In this document: piece after piece, positions 36,661 through 49,300 of the stretch
Layout: each line of letters opens with the position of its first letter
How positions within the stretch are numbered: position 1 is the stretch's first letter
Assembly: GCA_017311315.1 (NCBI GenBank)
Contig: CM029610.1
Coordinates: 14,437,027-14,501,026 of the forward strand
Reading direction: 5' to 3'
Origin: Dendrocalamus latiflorus
Taxonomy: Eukaryota > Streptophyta > Magnoliopsida > Poales > Poaceae
DNA length: 64,000 nt
Translations under genes and position numbers: made by a program
The notes under the pieces: generated by a model
Told to the model about the DNA's origin: nothing
Seen by the model: the letters and a program-made list of their open reading frames with translations, nothing else
Databases searched by the model: none

Positions 36661-36803
36661 ATGCGCAGACCTGCCCTCCGCGTTCGGCGGCAGGTAACAC
36701 CAAGCATAAAGTACTACTTGGTTCCATTGTAAAAGCAAAGGGGTTACATGGTCACAAGCGTAAGAACCAGTACATCATCCCCCTGCCCTGCCCAACCAAC
36801 CGC

Positions 36804-39628
36804 TCAGCCTTGTCGCGGTGCGGACGAGCCCGCGCCGTCGTCGCCGCGGCGCTGAAGGACCCCTTCAAGCCACTGGAGGAGGTCCCCCTCCCCATGCAAC
36901 GTCTGCTGCACGGCGACTCTCGCTGCACCTTCCCCGAAGCGGCCCCAGATCCGTTGGTGGAAGTTCTGCAGGCTAGGCCCGATGGAGCGGATGGCGTCCG
37001 ACATAACCTCTGGTCGGTCGGGAGCTCATGGGTATGCCTACACACACGAGTATGAAGCAGGGCGAGGGCGAAGCACGCACCAACATAGCTGCAGTGCTCG
37101 CCAAAGGTTCTGGCGCCACGAAGAGCAACGTCGGCCCCCTCCTCGATCAGCCCGAGCGTCTCCGACAAAGCCTCCGGCCTGTGCGTAGTATCCGGCACTC
37201 GGACGCACAGATCTAGAAGGGCCTGGTTCAGAGACTCCATGGCCCACCATGCCGACATGGACGCATTTCCCAAGGCAAGGCGGTTCTCGGTAGCAGACTC
37301 CGCCAGCTGGGCGTTCTCCCCTTCTAGGACGGCGATCTGCTGCACGAAGGCGGCGCGCTCCCCAGCCGCGGCGCTCCGGGCTTCCGTGGCCGCGAGTTGT
37401 GCGGCCACCAGGGCCTCCTCCAGCGCACGAAGTTCTTCATCCTTCGCGGCGAGAGCAGTGTTCGCTTCGCGGAGGCTGGCTTCCAGAGCCCTTCGCTCCC
37501 GAACGCGGGCCTCGTCTAAGGACCGGCTGAGGGCAAGCGTCTGACAGAAACAACAAATCAGCAGGCGTCCAGCAGTACTTTACAAGCTGAAGCGCGTATA
37601 CTTACCCTCATCTCGGAGGCCTGCAACGCGAGCGCTAGGAGGTCCCCCGCGCATGACGACAGCACCTCTCGGTTGAGGCCGTTGTCGGCCCGCTCTGCGG
37701 CGGCGGTGAGGTCGCAAAATATCTCCGGGCGAGGGAGGAAGTCCGAGCGAGCGAGGCCCGGCCCCAACACGCCAGGATTTATCGCGGCCACGACCACGTC
37801 AGCAGCAGTGGACACCGGCGGGGCATCTCGCACGAGGCTCCCGACTTCGCGCATACCTCCGCTGCTCGATCCTTCGCCACGTACGGGAGACGTCGTCTCG
37901 CCTGATGTCGGCAGAATGAGCGAGCAGATCGGAGAGAAGTGGCGCCGGGTCGACCACCCAGGGGGAGGTGGGCGCCTCGACGGTCGGGGAGAAGGTCTCC
38001 TCGGCCGCGCCAGCCGCCGTAATCCCGCGGCAAGGCCCCGCAACAGCGTATCGACCCCTCGTTGGCGGCGGGGACTGCGTCCGAGGGCGCTTCGCCTGCG
38101 GTGGCACAGGCGATTCTTCCGCGGCAGAACCAGCTCCGGTCACCATCGCCCCCACGGTTTCCTCTGTAGGGGGCACGCCCTCGTCGGCCGCTGCGGTTGA
38201 TAACGCACCGTCTCCCGTGTTGACGGGTTCCAACTCAACGATGGCCGCGAGCACGGGCTCGTGGGCGTCGACAGCAGGCGCCGGGGGATCCGCGGCGGTG
38301 CGCCCCTCCAAACCAGTATGGCCAGGCCCACCGCCGGTCACACGCCCCGTCTCAGCTGGGCTAGCCGCCGGGGGGACTGCCGGGTCGCATACGGCAGCCG
38401 GGGAACGGGCCCGGCGTCGCGAAGACAGTCCCCCCGTAGGGCTATCACCGTCCTGAGCGCCTGGAGTCCCGGCGGGAAGCTCTTCCGGCACCACACGCTC
38501 GGGCACGGCAATGCCTACAGCCTCGCAGGTGCGGTTTATCCGCCCCTGCTTAGCGGCCTTGACCGTGGCCTCGCGAGCCCGGTGCTCCTTAAGCGTGTAC
38601 GGGCCGAGGAGCGCCGCAACCACGCGCTCCGCATCTTCTAGCCGAGTCACTACGCAGGAGATCACGTCAGTTAGGCGGAAGCCAAACAGATACAATGACG
38701 CGCTGGGCGACTTACAAGGGGCGGAGGGCGGAAGCAGCCGAGACACAGATGGATCGAACCCGTCCTCGCGGGGGCCATTCGGCACAACATACTTCCCCCG
38801 GGAGGAGAGTGGTGCCGCCCCATGCATCGTGAACTCCTCGGCTAGGTCGCGCACGCTCATTCGACGGGCGACACCGACGAGGCTCTGTAGCTTTCGCGTG
38901 TCGTCAATCTCCGCCTTCAGACTCGGCGTGCTGTTAAACGAGATCGGCCCACCTCGGCACTGCATTCTGCTCTTGTCGGTCACGGTGTAGTAGAACCACC
39001 ACCGCGTCCAGCCGGACGCCCACTGCCCTGACGAGGCTGGCACAGGGAACAACGTCGCGCAGGACGCCCGGAGCACGAAGTCCACACCGCCGAAGTTGGA
39101 CACCGCCCCGCCAACCTTTCTGGGTCGACAGTGTGCATCGTGCAGGGTGGCGAATAAGCTCGCGCTGGGGCGCCACCCCTCTGTCCGCATCGCCCACGAG
39201 AAGACAGCTAGGCGGAGTATCGCGTGGGGCGTCAGCTGGGCTAGCTCCAACTGGTAGGCCCGCAGGACTTCGCCCACAAACAACGTGGAGGGCATCCGAA
39301 GGCCGGCATCGAAGAACGCGACGAAAACAATTGCCTCCAGGGCCCCGGGCTTCGGCTCCGTCTCGTCCCGGCGGGGTAAGCGAGCCCCATTGCGATCCAC
39401 GATCTTCCCCTCATCCACGAGTCGCTGCAGCGTCCCTTCCGTCATGCGGCTCTTCCCCAGCACATGGGAGCAGGAGCCTCCCGAGTGCTCCATCGCGTTC
39501 CACCACTTGTTGGCGCGCGAGCTCCCCCGCGGCACCAGTTTGTACTCTTGGGAAGGATGGGTCACCTCGCCCTGGCTAGGCAAGGAACCGCTGCGGGGGT
39601 GGTAGGTGGCGTCGTCATGGCTAGCCAT
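36804..39628 (-). CDS. Element 1 antisense gene (PF04195-type), spliced, frameshifted
   Basis: ATG at 39,626-39,628 (MASHDDATYHPRSG). The first ~330 residues match the plant 'putative gypsy type transposon' domain: VFVAFFDAGLRMPSTLFVGE, a LELAQLTPHAI segment, RLAVFSWAMRTEG and RDLAEEFTMHG. A likely intron runs from about 38,718 (GTAAGT) to 38,648 (CGTAG). The next region (EDAERVVAALLGPYTLKEH) leads into a Pro/Ala-rich part. Another intron fits at 37,605-37,541 (GTAAGT..GTCAG). The last exon is a coiled coil rich in Glu/Ala/Leu (LEGENAQLAES). A frame change near 37,010 separates the final ~65 codons, which still match Element 2 and stop at 36,804. At least one further exon join between 37,799 and 38,043 is unresolved. 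Function unknown. Confidence 0.65.
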
Positions 39629-39761
39629 CGCTCTTCGCGAACAAGGGAAGAAGAAGAAGCAGGCAAAGGAGCAACTGGCGTGACAATTAGCACGGGCGCA
39701 AGCGAAGCGGCAGATCAAAAAGCAAAACGAGAAAGGGTGCCTCCACCTCAACACTAGCACC

Positions 39762-39769
39762 TTATAAAG
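39762..39769 (-). promoter_or_regulatory. Candidate TATA box of the Element 1 antisense gene
   Basis: The minus strand reads CTTTATAA about 135 bp above the antisense ATG at 39,628. Placement is plausible, but no transcript evidence is available here. Confidence 0.35.
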
Positions 39770-40140
39770 GCCGCTCGCCTGCCTTGTGGCTCAACGCACA
39801 GACGGATCAAATTCCCAGCGATTCGGCTGTCCAAGATTTGGAAAGAAGAACCGCTGGGACCTAGAGGGCCGCGCCTAGTAGGTGGCCAAGCAGCGCACAA
39901 CGCCCCTACCTCTTCAACACGCGTCCAACTTCTTGGGGGACGAGGTGAACGGCCGCGGTCACGCAACCGCTCACATCCCACGACGCACCAGTCGTGAGTC
40001 GCCACATGCCCCACCTGCAGCATGGCAGACTGCACGACGCGACAGCCTGACTTCTGCCAGGCCAGGCGTCGGCGTAATTCCAGCCGCCATTAAAAGCGCA
40101 CTACGAGACCGCAAGGTCACAACAGCCCCGGAGCGCAGCC

Positions 40141-40684
40141 ATACCGGCACCAGCTTCGCTGCCACCCGTTCGAAGGGTAGGGGACGGAGCGCGCGCGTCT
40201 ACTTCGACTCGGCGCCAGCTTCGCTGCCACCCGTTCGAAGGGTAGGGGACGGAGCGCGTGCGTCTACTTCGACTCGGCGCCAGCTTCGCTGCCACCCGTT
40301 CGAAGGGTAGGGGACGGAGCGCGCGCGTCTCCTTCGACTTGGGCGCCAGCTTCGCTGCCACCCGTTCGAAGGGTAGGGGACGGACCGCGCGCGTCTACTT
40401 GGACTCGGCGCCAGCTTCGCTGCCCCCGTTCGAAGGGTAGGGGACGGAGCGCGCGCGTCTACTTCGACTTGGGCGCCAGCTTCGCTGCCACCCGTTCGAA
40501 GGGTAGGGGACGGACCGCGCGCGTCTACTTCGACTCGGCGCCAGCTTCGCTGCCACCCGTTCGAAGGGTAGGGGACGGAGCGCGCGCGTCTACTTCGACT
40601 CGGCGCCAGCTTCGCTGCCACCCGTTCCAAGGATGGGGGACGGAGCGCGCGCGTCTACTACGACTAGGCGCCAGCCTCCGCTAC
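40141..40684. repeat. Array B in Element 1: ~66-bp GC-rich tandem repeats, about 8 units
   Basis: Units contain ccgttcgaagggtagggg, then acggagcgcgcgcgtctact and a cgccagcttcgctgcc block. It lies between the antisense gene start and the 3' LTR. The same unit, in reverse orientation, forms the much larger array at 42,137-45,672 in Element 2. Confidence 0.92.
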
Positions 40685-40813
40685 CACCATCCCAGACTTC
40701 AGGCTCCCCAGCCACAAGCTTGGAGGAATTCACAGGCCGTAGGGGACGGAGGGGGCCAAAGGACTCGACGACATGGCTTCGGCCCTGTGAAGCCCTTCAC
40801 CATGAGAGGCTCC

Positions 40814-41005
40814 TGTCGTAGGGGTGGCCCCCACCTAAACCCAGCAGGCCTGGTAGGAGAGTATAAGGCCCAGAATAGGCCATGTGTAATGACATAACTG
40901 CCCCCGGAGGGGATAACCAGATGTAAGGGCATAACTGTAAAAGCACTCCTCATGTGTATATATATGTGAGTAAGCCATGGGGAGGACCCAGGCCATTACA
41001 CTTAT
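40814..41005 (+). repeat. 3' LTR of Element 1, first part
   Basis: The first 192 bp of the 245-bp LTR, cut by Element 2 just after cttat (41,001-41,005). The remaining 53 bp are at 53,940-53,992. Confidence 0.93.
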
Positions 41006-41251
41006 TGTTGTGGCTACAGACCAAACAGAGAGAGAGATGGTAGTGGAGAGTGATGAAGATAAGTGTAATGGCCTGGGTTCTCCCCATGGCTTGTACTCAT
41101 ATATATGTGCACATGAGGAGTGCTTTTACAGTTATACCCTTACATCTGGTTATCCCCTCTGGGGCAGTTATGTCATTATACATGGCCTATTCTGGGCCTT
41201 ATGACCTCCCACCAGGCCTGCTGGGTTTAGGTGGGGGCCATCCCTACGACA
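41006..41251 (-). repeat. 3' LTR of Element 2
   Basis: 246 bp, TGTTGTGGCTAC..TACGACA on the plus strand. Identical by eye to 53,689-53,934. Confidence 0.93.
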
Positions 41252-42136
41252 GGAGCCTCTCATGGTAAAGGGCTTCACAAGGCCGAAGCCATGTTGCCGA
41301 GTCCATTGGCCCCCTCCGTCCCGCGGCCTGTGAACCTGTCCAGAATTGACCTGGGGCAGCGCTGCGGCCGAAGCAGCTGCGTGCTCTTCTGGCCGTCCAC
41401 GTGGTGGAGCGTGCTTGGCGCGGTGCAGGCCTTGAGGCGTCGTGACCGCCAATGTGACGGCGGACACCCGGCATCTGGAATTCTGAGGCGCGCGCGTTCC
41501 GCAATCGTTGCGACCTTGCTGCCTGGTTGGGTGCTTTTTAATGACGGTTGGCTTGCCAGGGGGCAAGCTGTCGCATCGTGTAGTGTGCCTTCTCGTAAGT
41601 GGAGCGTGCGACGGTTTCCGGAGAGCACGCGGTGGGGTGCGGTCGGTTGCTCTTACGCGCCTCTGGTAGCTGCACCGCCCGACGCCTTGCGCTTGTGCTT
41701 CCGTTGGTTGGCATGCCTCCACGCTGGCGACTCTTCGCCTAGCGAGGCTGAGTATAAATATGGTGGCGCCAGGGGCCGCTGCCTAGACATTCCTTGCTGT
41801 ACATCCCGTACCTGTTCATGGTTAACTTCTCATATGTAGGAAAAGTTTTGTGCACCTGTGTTTGATGACTGCGTCGACCGGCTCCCATGCCTGCGAGCGC
41901 CGGTGAACCAAATACGCCGCGTTTGTGGGAATGCTTCACCGCTTGAAGCAGAAATGGCAAGGCCTGACTTGCTCTCGTAGACAGATATGGAGTCATCCGT
42001 ACGCTCTGCTCGTGCGAACGAGCATACGCTGGTGTGGCGATTCATATCTGCCTACGAGATCATGTCTGCTCTTGCCGCAACATCGACCTTTGCCCGTTCG
42101 AGTTACGGTGGCCGTATGTGCTGTTTTCCGTTCATG

Positions 42137-45100
42137 GGTGGCGCCGAAGTCGAAGTAGACGCGCGCGCTCCGTTCTCTACCCTTCGGACGGGTGGCAGCG
42201 GAGGCTGACGCCTGAGTCGAAGTAGACGCGCGCGCTCCGTCCCCTTCCCTTCGAACGGGTGGCAGCGGAGCTGGCGCCTAAGTCGAAGCAGACGCGCGCG
42301 CTCTGTCCCCTACCCTTCGAACGGGTGGCAGCGGAGGCAGGCGCCTAAGTCGAAGTAGACGCGCGCGCGCGCTCCGTCCCCTACCCTTCGAACGGGTGGC
42401 AGCGGAGGCTGGCGCCTAAGTCGAAGTAGACGCGCGCGCTCTGTCCCCTTCCCTTCGAACGGGTGGCAGCGGGGCTGGCGCCTAAGTCGAAGCAGACGCG
42501 CGCGCTCCGTCCCATACCCTTCGAACGGGTGGCCGCGGAGGCTGGCGCCTAAGTCGAAGTAGACGCGCGCGCTCCGTCCTCTACCCTTCGGACGGGTGGC
42601 AGCGGAGCTAGCGCCTAAGTCGAAGGAGACGCGCGCGCTCCGTCCCCTACCCTTCGAACGGGTGGCAGCGGAGCTGGCGCCTAAGTCAAAGCAGACGCGC
42701 GCGCTCTGTCCCCTACCCTTCGAACGGGTGGCAGCGGAGGCTAGCGCCTAAGTCGAAGTAGACGCGCGCGCTCCGTCCGCTACCCTTCGGACGGGTGGCA
42801 GCGGAGCTGGCGCCTAAGTCGAAGTAGACGCGCGCGCTCTCCGTCCCCTACCCTTCGAACGGGAGGCAGCGGAGCTGGCGCCTAAGTCGAAGTAGACGCG
42901 CGCGCTCTCCGTCCCCTACCCTTCGAACGGGTGGCAGCGGAGCTGGCGCCCAAGTCGAAGGAGACGCGCGCGCTCCGTCCCCTTCCCTTCGAACGGGTGG
43001 CAGCGGAGCTGGCGCCTAAGTCGAAGCAGACGCGCGCGCTCCGTCCCATACCCTTCGAACGGGTGGCCGCGGAGGCTGGCGCCTAAGTCGAAGTAGACGC
43101 GCGCGCTCCGTCCTCTACCCTTCGGACGGGTGGCAGCGGAGCTGGCGCCTAAGTCGAAGGAGACGCGCGCGCTCCGTCCCCTACCCTTCGAACGGGTGGC
43201 AGCGGAGCTGGCGCCTAAGTCGAAGCAGACGCGCGCGCTCTGTCCCCTACCCTTCGAACGGGTGGCAGCGGAGGCTGGCGCCTAAGTCGAAGTAGACGCG
43301 CGCGCTCCGTCCGCTACCCTTCGGACGGGTGGCAGCGGAGCTGGCGCCTAAGTCGAAGTAGACGCGCGCGCTCCGTCCCCTACCCTTCGCACGGGTGGCA
43401 GCGGAGCTGGCGCCTAAGTCGAAGTAGACGCGCGCGCTCTCCGTCCCCTACCCTTCGAACGGGTGGCAGCGGAGCTGGCGCCTAAGTCGAAGGAGACGCG
43501 CGCGCTCCGTCCCCTTCCCTTCGAACGGGTGGCAGCGGAGCTGGCGCCTAAGTCGAAGCAGACGCGCGCGCTCCGTCCCCTACCCTTCGAACGGGTGGCT
43601 GCGGAGGCTGGCGCCTAAGTTGAAGTAGAGGCGCGCGCTCCGTCCGCTACCCTTCGGACGGGTGGCAGCGGAGCTGGCGCCTAAGTCGAAGGAGACGCGC
43701 GCGCTCCGTCCCCTACCCTTCGAACGGGTGGCAGCGGAGCTGGTGCCTAAGTCGAAGCAGACGCGCGCGCTCCGTCTCCTACCCTTCGAACGGGTGGCAG
43801 CGGAGGCTGGCGCCTAAGTCGAAGTAGACGCGCGCGCTCCGTCCTCTACCCTTCAGACGGGTGGCAGCGGAGCTGGCGCCTAAGTCGAAGGAGACGCGCG
43901 CGCTCCGTCCCATACCCTTCGAACGGGTGGCAGCAGAGCTGGCGCCTAGGTCGAAGTAGACGCGCGCGCTCTCCGTCCCCTACCCTTCGAACGGGTGGCA
44001 GCGGAGCTGGCGCCTAAGTCGAAGCAGACGCGCGCGCTCCGTCCTCTACCCTTCGGACGGGTGGCAACGGAGCTGGCGCCTAAGTCGAAGTAGACGCGCG
44101 CGCTCCGTCGCCTACCCTTCGAACGGGTGGCAGCGGAGCTGGCGCCTAACTCGAAGCAGACGCGCGCGCTCCGTCCCCTACCCTTCGAACGGGTGGCAGC
44201 GGAGGCTGGCGCCTAAGTCGAAGTAGACGCGCGCGCTCCGTCCGCTACCCTTCGGACGGGTGGCAGCGGAGCTGGCGCCTAAGTCGAAGTAGACGCGCGC
44301 GCTCCGTCCCCTACCCTTCGCACGGGTGGCAGCGGAGCTGGCGCCTAAGTCGAAGTAGACGCGCGCGCTCTCCGTCCCCTACCCTTCGAACGGGTGGCAG
44401 CGGAGCTGGCGCCTAAGTCGAAGTAGACGCGCGCGCTCCGTCCTCTACCCTTCGGACGGGTGGCAACGGAGCTGGCGCCTAAGTCGAAGCAGACGCGCGC
44501 GCTCCGTCCCCTTCCCTTCGAACGGGTGGCAGCGGAGCTGGCGCCTAAGTCGAAGCAGACGCGCGCACTCCATCCCCTACCCTTCGAACGGGTGGCAGCG
44601 GAGGCTGGCGCCTAAGTTGAAGTAGACGCGCGCGCTCCGTCCGCTACCCTTCGGACGGGTGGCAGCGGAGCTGGCGCCTAAGTCGAAGTAGACGCGCGCG
44701 CTCCGTCCCCTACCCTTCGCACGGGTGGCAGCGGAGCTGGCGCCTAAGTCGAAGCATACGCGCGCGCTCCGTCCCCTACCCTTCGAACGGGTGGCAGCGG
44801 AGGCTGGCGCCTAAGTCGAAGTAGACGCGCGCGCTCCGTCCTCTACCCTTCGGACGGGTGGCAGCGGAGCTAGCGCCTAAGTCGAAGTAGACGCGCGCGC
44901 TCCGTCCCATACCCTTCGCACGGGTGGCAGCGGAGCTGACGCCTAAGTCGAAGTAGACGCGCGCGCTCTCCGTCCCCTACCCTTCGAACGGGTGGCAGCG
45001 GAGCTGGCGCCTAAGTCGAAGTAGACGCGCGCGCTCCGTCCTCTACCCTTCGGACGGGTGGCAACGGAGCTGGCGCCTAAGTCGAAGTAGACGCGCGCGC

Positions 45101-45672
45101 TCCGTCCCCTTCCCTTCGAACGGGTGGCAGCGGAGCTGGCGCCTAAGTCGAAGCGCGCGCTCCGTCCCCTACCCTTCGAACGGGTGGCAGCGGAGGCTGG
45201 CGCCTAAGTCGAAGTAGACGCGCGCGCTCCGTCCGCTACCCTTCGGACGGGTGGCAGCGGAGCTGGCGCCTAAGTCGAAGCAGACGCGCGTGCTCCGTCC
45301 CCTACCCTTCGAACGGGTGGCAGCGGAGGCTGGCGCCTAAGTCGAAGTAGACGCGCGAGCTCCGTCCTCTACCCTTCGGACGGGTGGCAGCGGAGCTGGC
45401 GCCTAAGTCGAAGTAGACACGCGCGCTCCGTCCCCTACCCTTCGAACGGGTGGCAGCGGAGCTGGCGCCTAAGTCGAAGCAGACGCGCGCGCTCCGTCCC
45501 CTACCCTTCGAACGGGTGGCAGCGGAGCTGGCGCCTAAGTCGAAGTAGACGCGCGCGCTCCGTCCCCTACCCTTCGAACGGGTGGCAGCGGAGCTGGCGC
45601 CTAAGTCGAAGTAGACGCGCGCGCTCTCCGTCCCCTACCCTTCGAACGGGTGGCAGCGGAGCTGGCGCCTAA
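42137..45672. repeat. Array B in Element 2: 3.5 kb of 66-bp tandem repeats, about 54 units
   Basis: Unit: tcgaagtagacgcgcgcgct, then ccgtcccctacccttcgaac, then gggtggcagcggagctggcg and cctaag, about 66 bp. Variants with an added ct give 68 bp. Higher-order patterns (alternating gtagac, gcagac and ggagac; ggacggg versus gaacggg) repeat over several units, which suggests block amplification. It lies between the 3' LTR and the antisense gene start. Element 1 has about eight units at the same place. Confidence 0.95.
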
Positions 45673-45729
45673 GCCCCACGAACCCCGCCGCTGGGCGGTG
45701 ACTTGGGGCCTTGTGATGCGGTCTTGCGC

Positions 45730-45737
45730 TATAAATA
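45730..45737 (+). promoter_or_regulatory. Candidate TATA box for the Element 2 antisense gene
   Basis: TATAAATA right after array B and about 615 bp above the antisense ATG. Another TATAAATA lies at 41,753-41,760, between the LTR and array B. Which one is used, if either, cannot be told from sequence. Confidence 0.35.
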
Positions 45738-46044
45738 CTCCTGGAATCGCGCCGCCCCCTGATCTGCCAGGGTTAGGTTTCCGTACTCTGCGACCTGGCG
45801 CATCCGGGGCACGCGGCGGCCTTTGACTGGTGGGTGGTAGGATGTGGACGGTTGCGTGTTTGCAGCCGCTCGCCTCTTCCCTAGGCAAGGGGGACACGGG
45901 GCGGGCAGTGGATGGCGCGTGTCGGAGCTGTTGTGACGGCCCTTGGCGCCTGTGAGTCGCGACCTTCCAGCGGTGGGCGGGGGGTTGCGCTAGATGGGCG
46001 CTTGTACGACTGCGGTTGCGTCTCGTACACGGGCCTTCGCGACG

Positions 46045-46213
46045 CTTCGCTTTTAATTACGGGGAATCGTGCGGGGCGGGCCTTTACACCGCTGCGGTTG
46101 CATCCGGCACACGGGCCGTTGCGACCCTTCGCTTTTAATTACGGGGAATCGTGCGGGGCGGGCCTTTACACCGCTGCGGTTGCATCCGGCACACGGGCCG
46201 TTGCGACGCTTCG
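46045..46213 (+). repeat. 82-bp direct duplication above the antisense gene
   Basis: A unit beginning cttcgcttttaattacgggg occurs at 46,045 and again at 46,127, with a partial third start near 46,209. It is in the probable 5' leader of the antisense transcript. Confidence 0.8.
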
Positions 46214-46352
46214 GTAGCGGCGGCATGGGCGAGGTGGCTTGAAATAGCCCCCCCGTAACAGCGTCCCCGCACCTTTACGCCCTCTTTCCTGTCTGCTCTG
46301 CCTTCCACACCTTTGCGCTACGCTCACCGCTGCAACCTTTCCGTGGAAAGCG

Positions 46353-49300
46353 ATGGCTTCCAGTGGCAAGCACGGACAGATGGTTGGTGGCTCTGACGTT
46401 CGCTGGCGACCCGCGCAGCTAAAGGTGAAATACGTGCTCGAAGAGCGCGACCCGGCGGCGGCTGACAAGGAGCGGCTGGCGGTGGAGGGAGGCACGTTCT
46501 CCGGCGAGCTGGGCCCCTCGCTCGTGACTGAGAAGACGATCCAGGGGCTTCTGCGCGCGGGGAAGTTGTCTGAGCGCCAGGATGTACGACTGCCTGCCGC
46601 CGACGAGACGGAACCGCATCCCGAGAGATCGGAGGCGGTCGTGTTCGTCACCTTTTTTGACGCGGGGCTCCGCATCCCAGCGACGGCTGTTGTGGGCGAC
46701 GTGCTGCGGACCTTCGGGCTGGAGCTGGCGCAACTGACTCCGAACGCCGTGGCCCGGCTCGCGGTGTATAGCTGGGCCTTGCGCTCGGGAGCGTGTTGGC
46801 CCAGCGCCTCACTGTTTGCCTACCTGCACGAGGCACGGCACCAGCCCAAGGACCGGAAGAACGGGACGGTGTCGAGCTGCGGCAGCGTCACCTTTATCCT
46901 TCGTCCATCGTGCAAGAGGCTCTTCCCCGCGAACTCAACTCGCGGGAAGTGGGAGTCCTACTGGATGAAGCGGTGGTTCTACCACCGCGTGGAGAGCGGG
47001 AGCGGCCTTGAGTGCACAGGCCGACCCATCGCGTTCAAGCCCTCGCCCCGCCGAACGCTCGATGACGAGGACAAGCAGAGGCTCCGACGGCTCGTAGGCT
47101 TGGCCGCCCGCTTCAACATGCGCGACCTCGCCGAAGAGTTCGTGATGTACGGCGTGGCACCGCTTGCCCGCGACTGGTGTCTCGCCGCCGAGAGGCGTCG
47201 AGACGACAACGTCTTGCCCTCGGTCTGCTTGCTGCCGGCGCCCGGCGATCTTCGTAAGCCTCGCTCGTGTCTGTCCTTTGCCAACGCAGAATGCGTTGTA
47301 TGCTGATGGGCTTCTCCTTTGTTTCAGAGATTCCCTTAGAGGAGGCGGAGCAAGCCGCGCGCGTGTTCCTGGGGCCGTACACCGGCAGGGAGCATAAGCA
47401 GCGTGCGGCGGCTGTTGCCGAGGCGGGTCTGGGGCGGATCAACCGCGTGTGCGAGGCTCTGGGCCTTGCCGCGCCGGACCGTGTCGCTCCGGACGACGGT
47501 GCAACGAAGGAGAAGAAGAAGAAGAAGGCCTTGTCTCGGAAGAGGAGGCGCGGCGGGGCGCCTGCCGCTAGTGTTTCCGAGGGCACGGCGGACGCGGGGT
47601 CGGACTCGGCGAGGTATGCCGACTCCGGTTTGGGCGGCGCAGATGTCGAAGGCGAGGTATCTTCGGCGAGCGCCCCGGACGGCGGGTTTGCCGCGAGCAG
47701 CCGAAGGGGGGAAGCGTCACCGCCCGCTGAAGTCACGGAGGCGGAACCCGTGCAGACCAGCGATGCCGAGGTGGAGCTTTCGGCCATAGCCGCTGTGGTG
47801 CCGGTGGCACCTCCCGCGGGGGCGCACGAAGCTGTGCTACCTTTACCGACGGCAACAGAAACCGAGGTGCCCCCTGCGGCTCCCGCCACCATGGAACTTT
47901 CGCCCCCAGGCGTGGCAGCGACGGGGGCTTCGCTAACTGCGGCTGCGGGGGCAGTGCCGCTGCTGGCTGCCCCGGCTAAACGGCCGTGCGTGCGGCCGGA
48001 GCTCCACCGGACACCGCGGGGATTTGTCGTGGCCACGGGCATCAGAAGCCTGTGGGACGCCAGCGCAAGCGCCGGAGGCCCTGCGGCATATGCACCTTCT
48101 GCCCCCTGACGACGCCGTCCACCGCGCGGGGACAGCCGCCGGCCTCCCCGAACGCGGAGGCTTCCGCCCGCGGCGGAACCATTCCTTCGGCTACCGAAGG
48201 TAAGGTGGCCGAGCTTACTCTGGTGTATGCTTTTATGTCTTGGAGTGGTCACCCGTATGCTTATGCACAGCCTTGCTCATTCCGGAGGGGGAGCATCCGA
48301 TGGAACACGGGGCCTCGGAGCACGTGAGTCCTGCGGACTTCGTGCCGCCTCCGGAGACGCTGAGGGCGTGGCGCGGGATTGTAAATGACGCGGCCACGAG
48401 CGTCGACCCGCAAGTGCTGCAGGCCTACGGTGCGGGGCGCCTCGAGGACGCGTTTGAGGTGTCTGGGGTGAGGGTAGGTACTCATGCGACCACGCCTGAG
48501 TTTTGCTGAGTTTGCTAAGTCTTTTTCCTTCTACAGACACTCGTGCTGGGGCAGGCCCTGCAAGCGGCCTATGCTCGTAGCCAAAAAGCGCTCGAGGATA
48601 GGCTGCGGGCCGCCGAGGGGGAGCTGCGCGAAGCCTCTGGCGCCCGCTCTGCCCAGGACGCCCGCATCCGCCAGCTGGAAGCGGAATGCGCCGAAGCGAG
48701 GGCGCACGCCGAGGGGCTTGTTGCGTCGGCGCAGGAATCAGCCGCAGCAGCTGCTGATCAAAAGTTCGCGGCGGAGCGGGACGGGCTCCTGGAGCAGGTC
48801 GCCGCGCTAGAGAAGGAGAAAGGCGAACTTGCCTTGACTCTAGCGGAGCGCAACCGGACGCTGGGCGACGCCTCGGTGGTTGCCTGGGACGCCATGCAAG
48901 CACTGGAGAGCCATCTTCAAGGGCTGGTGGCGGAGGTGCCGGGACGCGCCTTCGGTCCGGAGGAGCTGTCTCGGACGCTCCGCTGGATCGGGAATGCCGC
49001 CAACGTCGCGCGCGACGCGGCGACGTCCTTCGGCACCCACTGCGCGTACACTTCGGCCTGCTTGGTGTGCGCGCTCCTCCAGCACCGCGGCTGTACGCAT
49101 GTCGCCGGGCTGGATGACCCCCAGCTGGAGATGTCTGGCGGGGCCGGAGTAATGTCCGGCGCCGTCCGCTCCGCTCGCCGTGCCCTTGGGCCCTTCTGCG
49201 ACCGGATCTGGGATCCCGTCGGGGCGGAAGCTGTACGGATCGAGCTCCGGAAGTCGCTCTACGGGACGGGGAGCCTCGGCCAATTTCTGGACGGGGTCCC

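Noticed and set aside
40814..41251. Head-on LTR pair read as a single palindromic element
   Set aside because: The forward LTR is only 192 bp and its missing 53 bp are found at 53,940-53,992. This shows a nested insertion, not a fold-back element.
42137..45672. CRISPR-like array
   Set aside because: The units are contiguous 66-bp tandem repeats without unique spacers, inside a plant retrotransposon.
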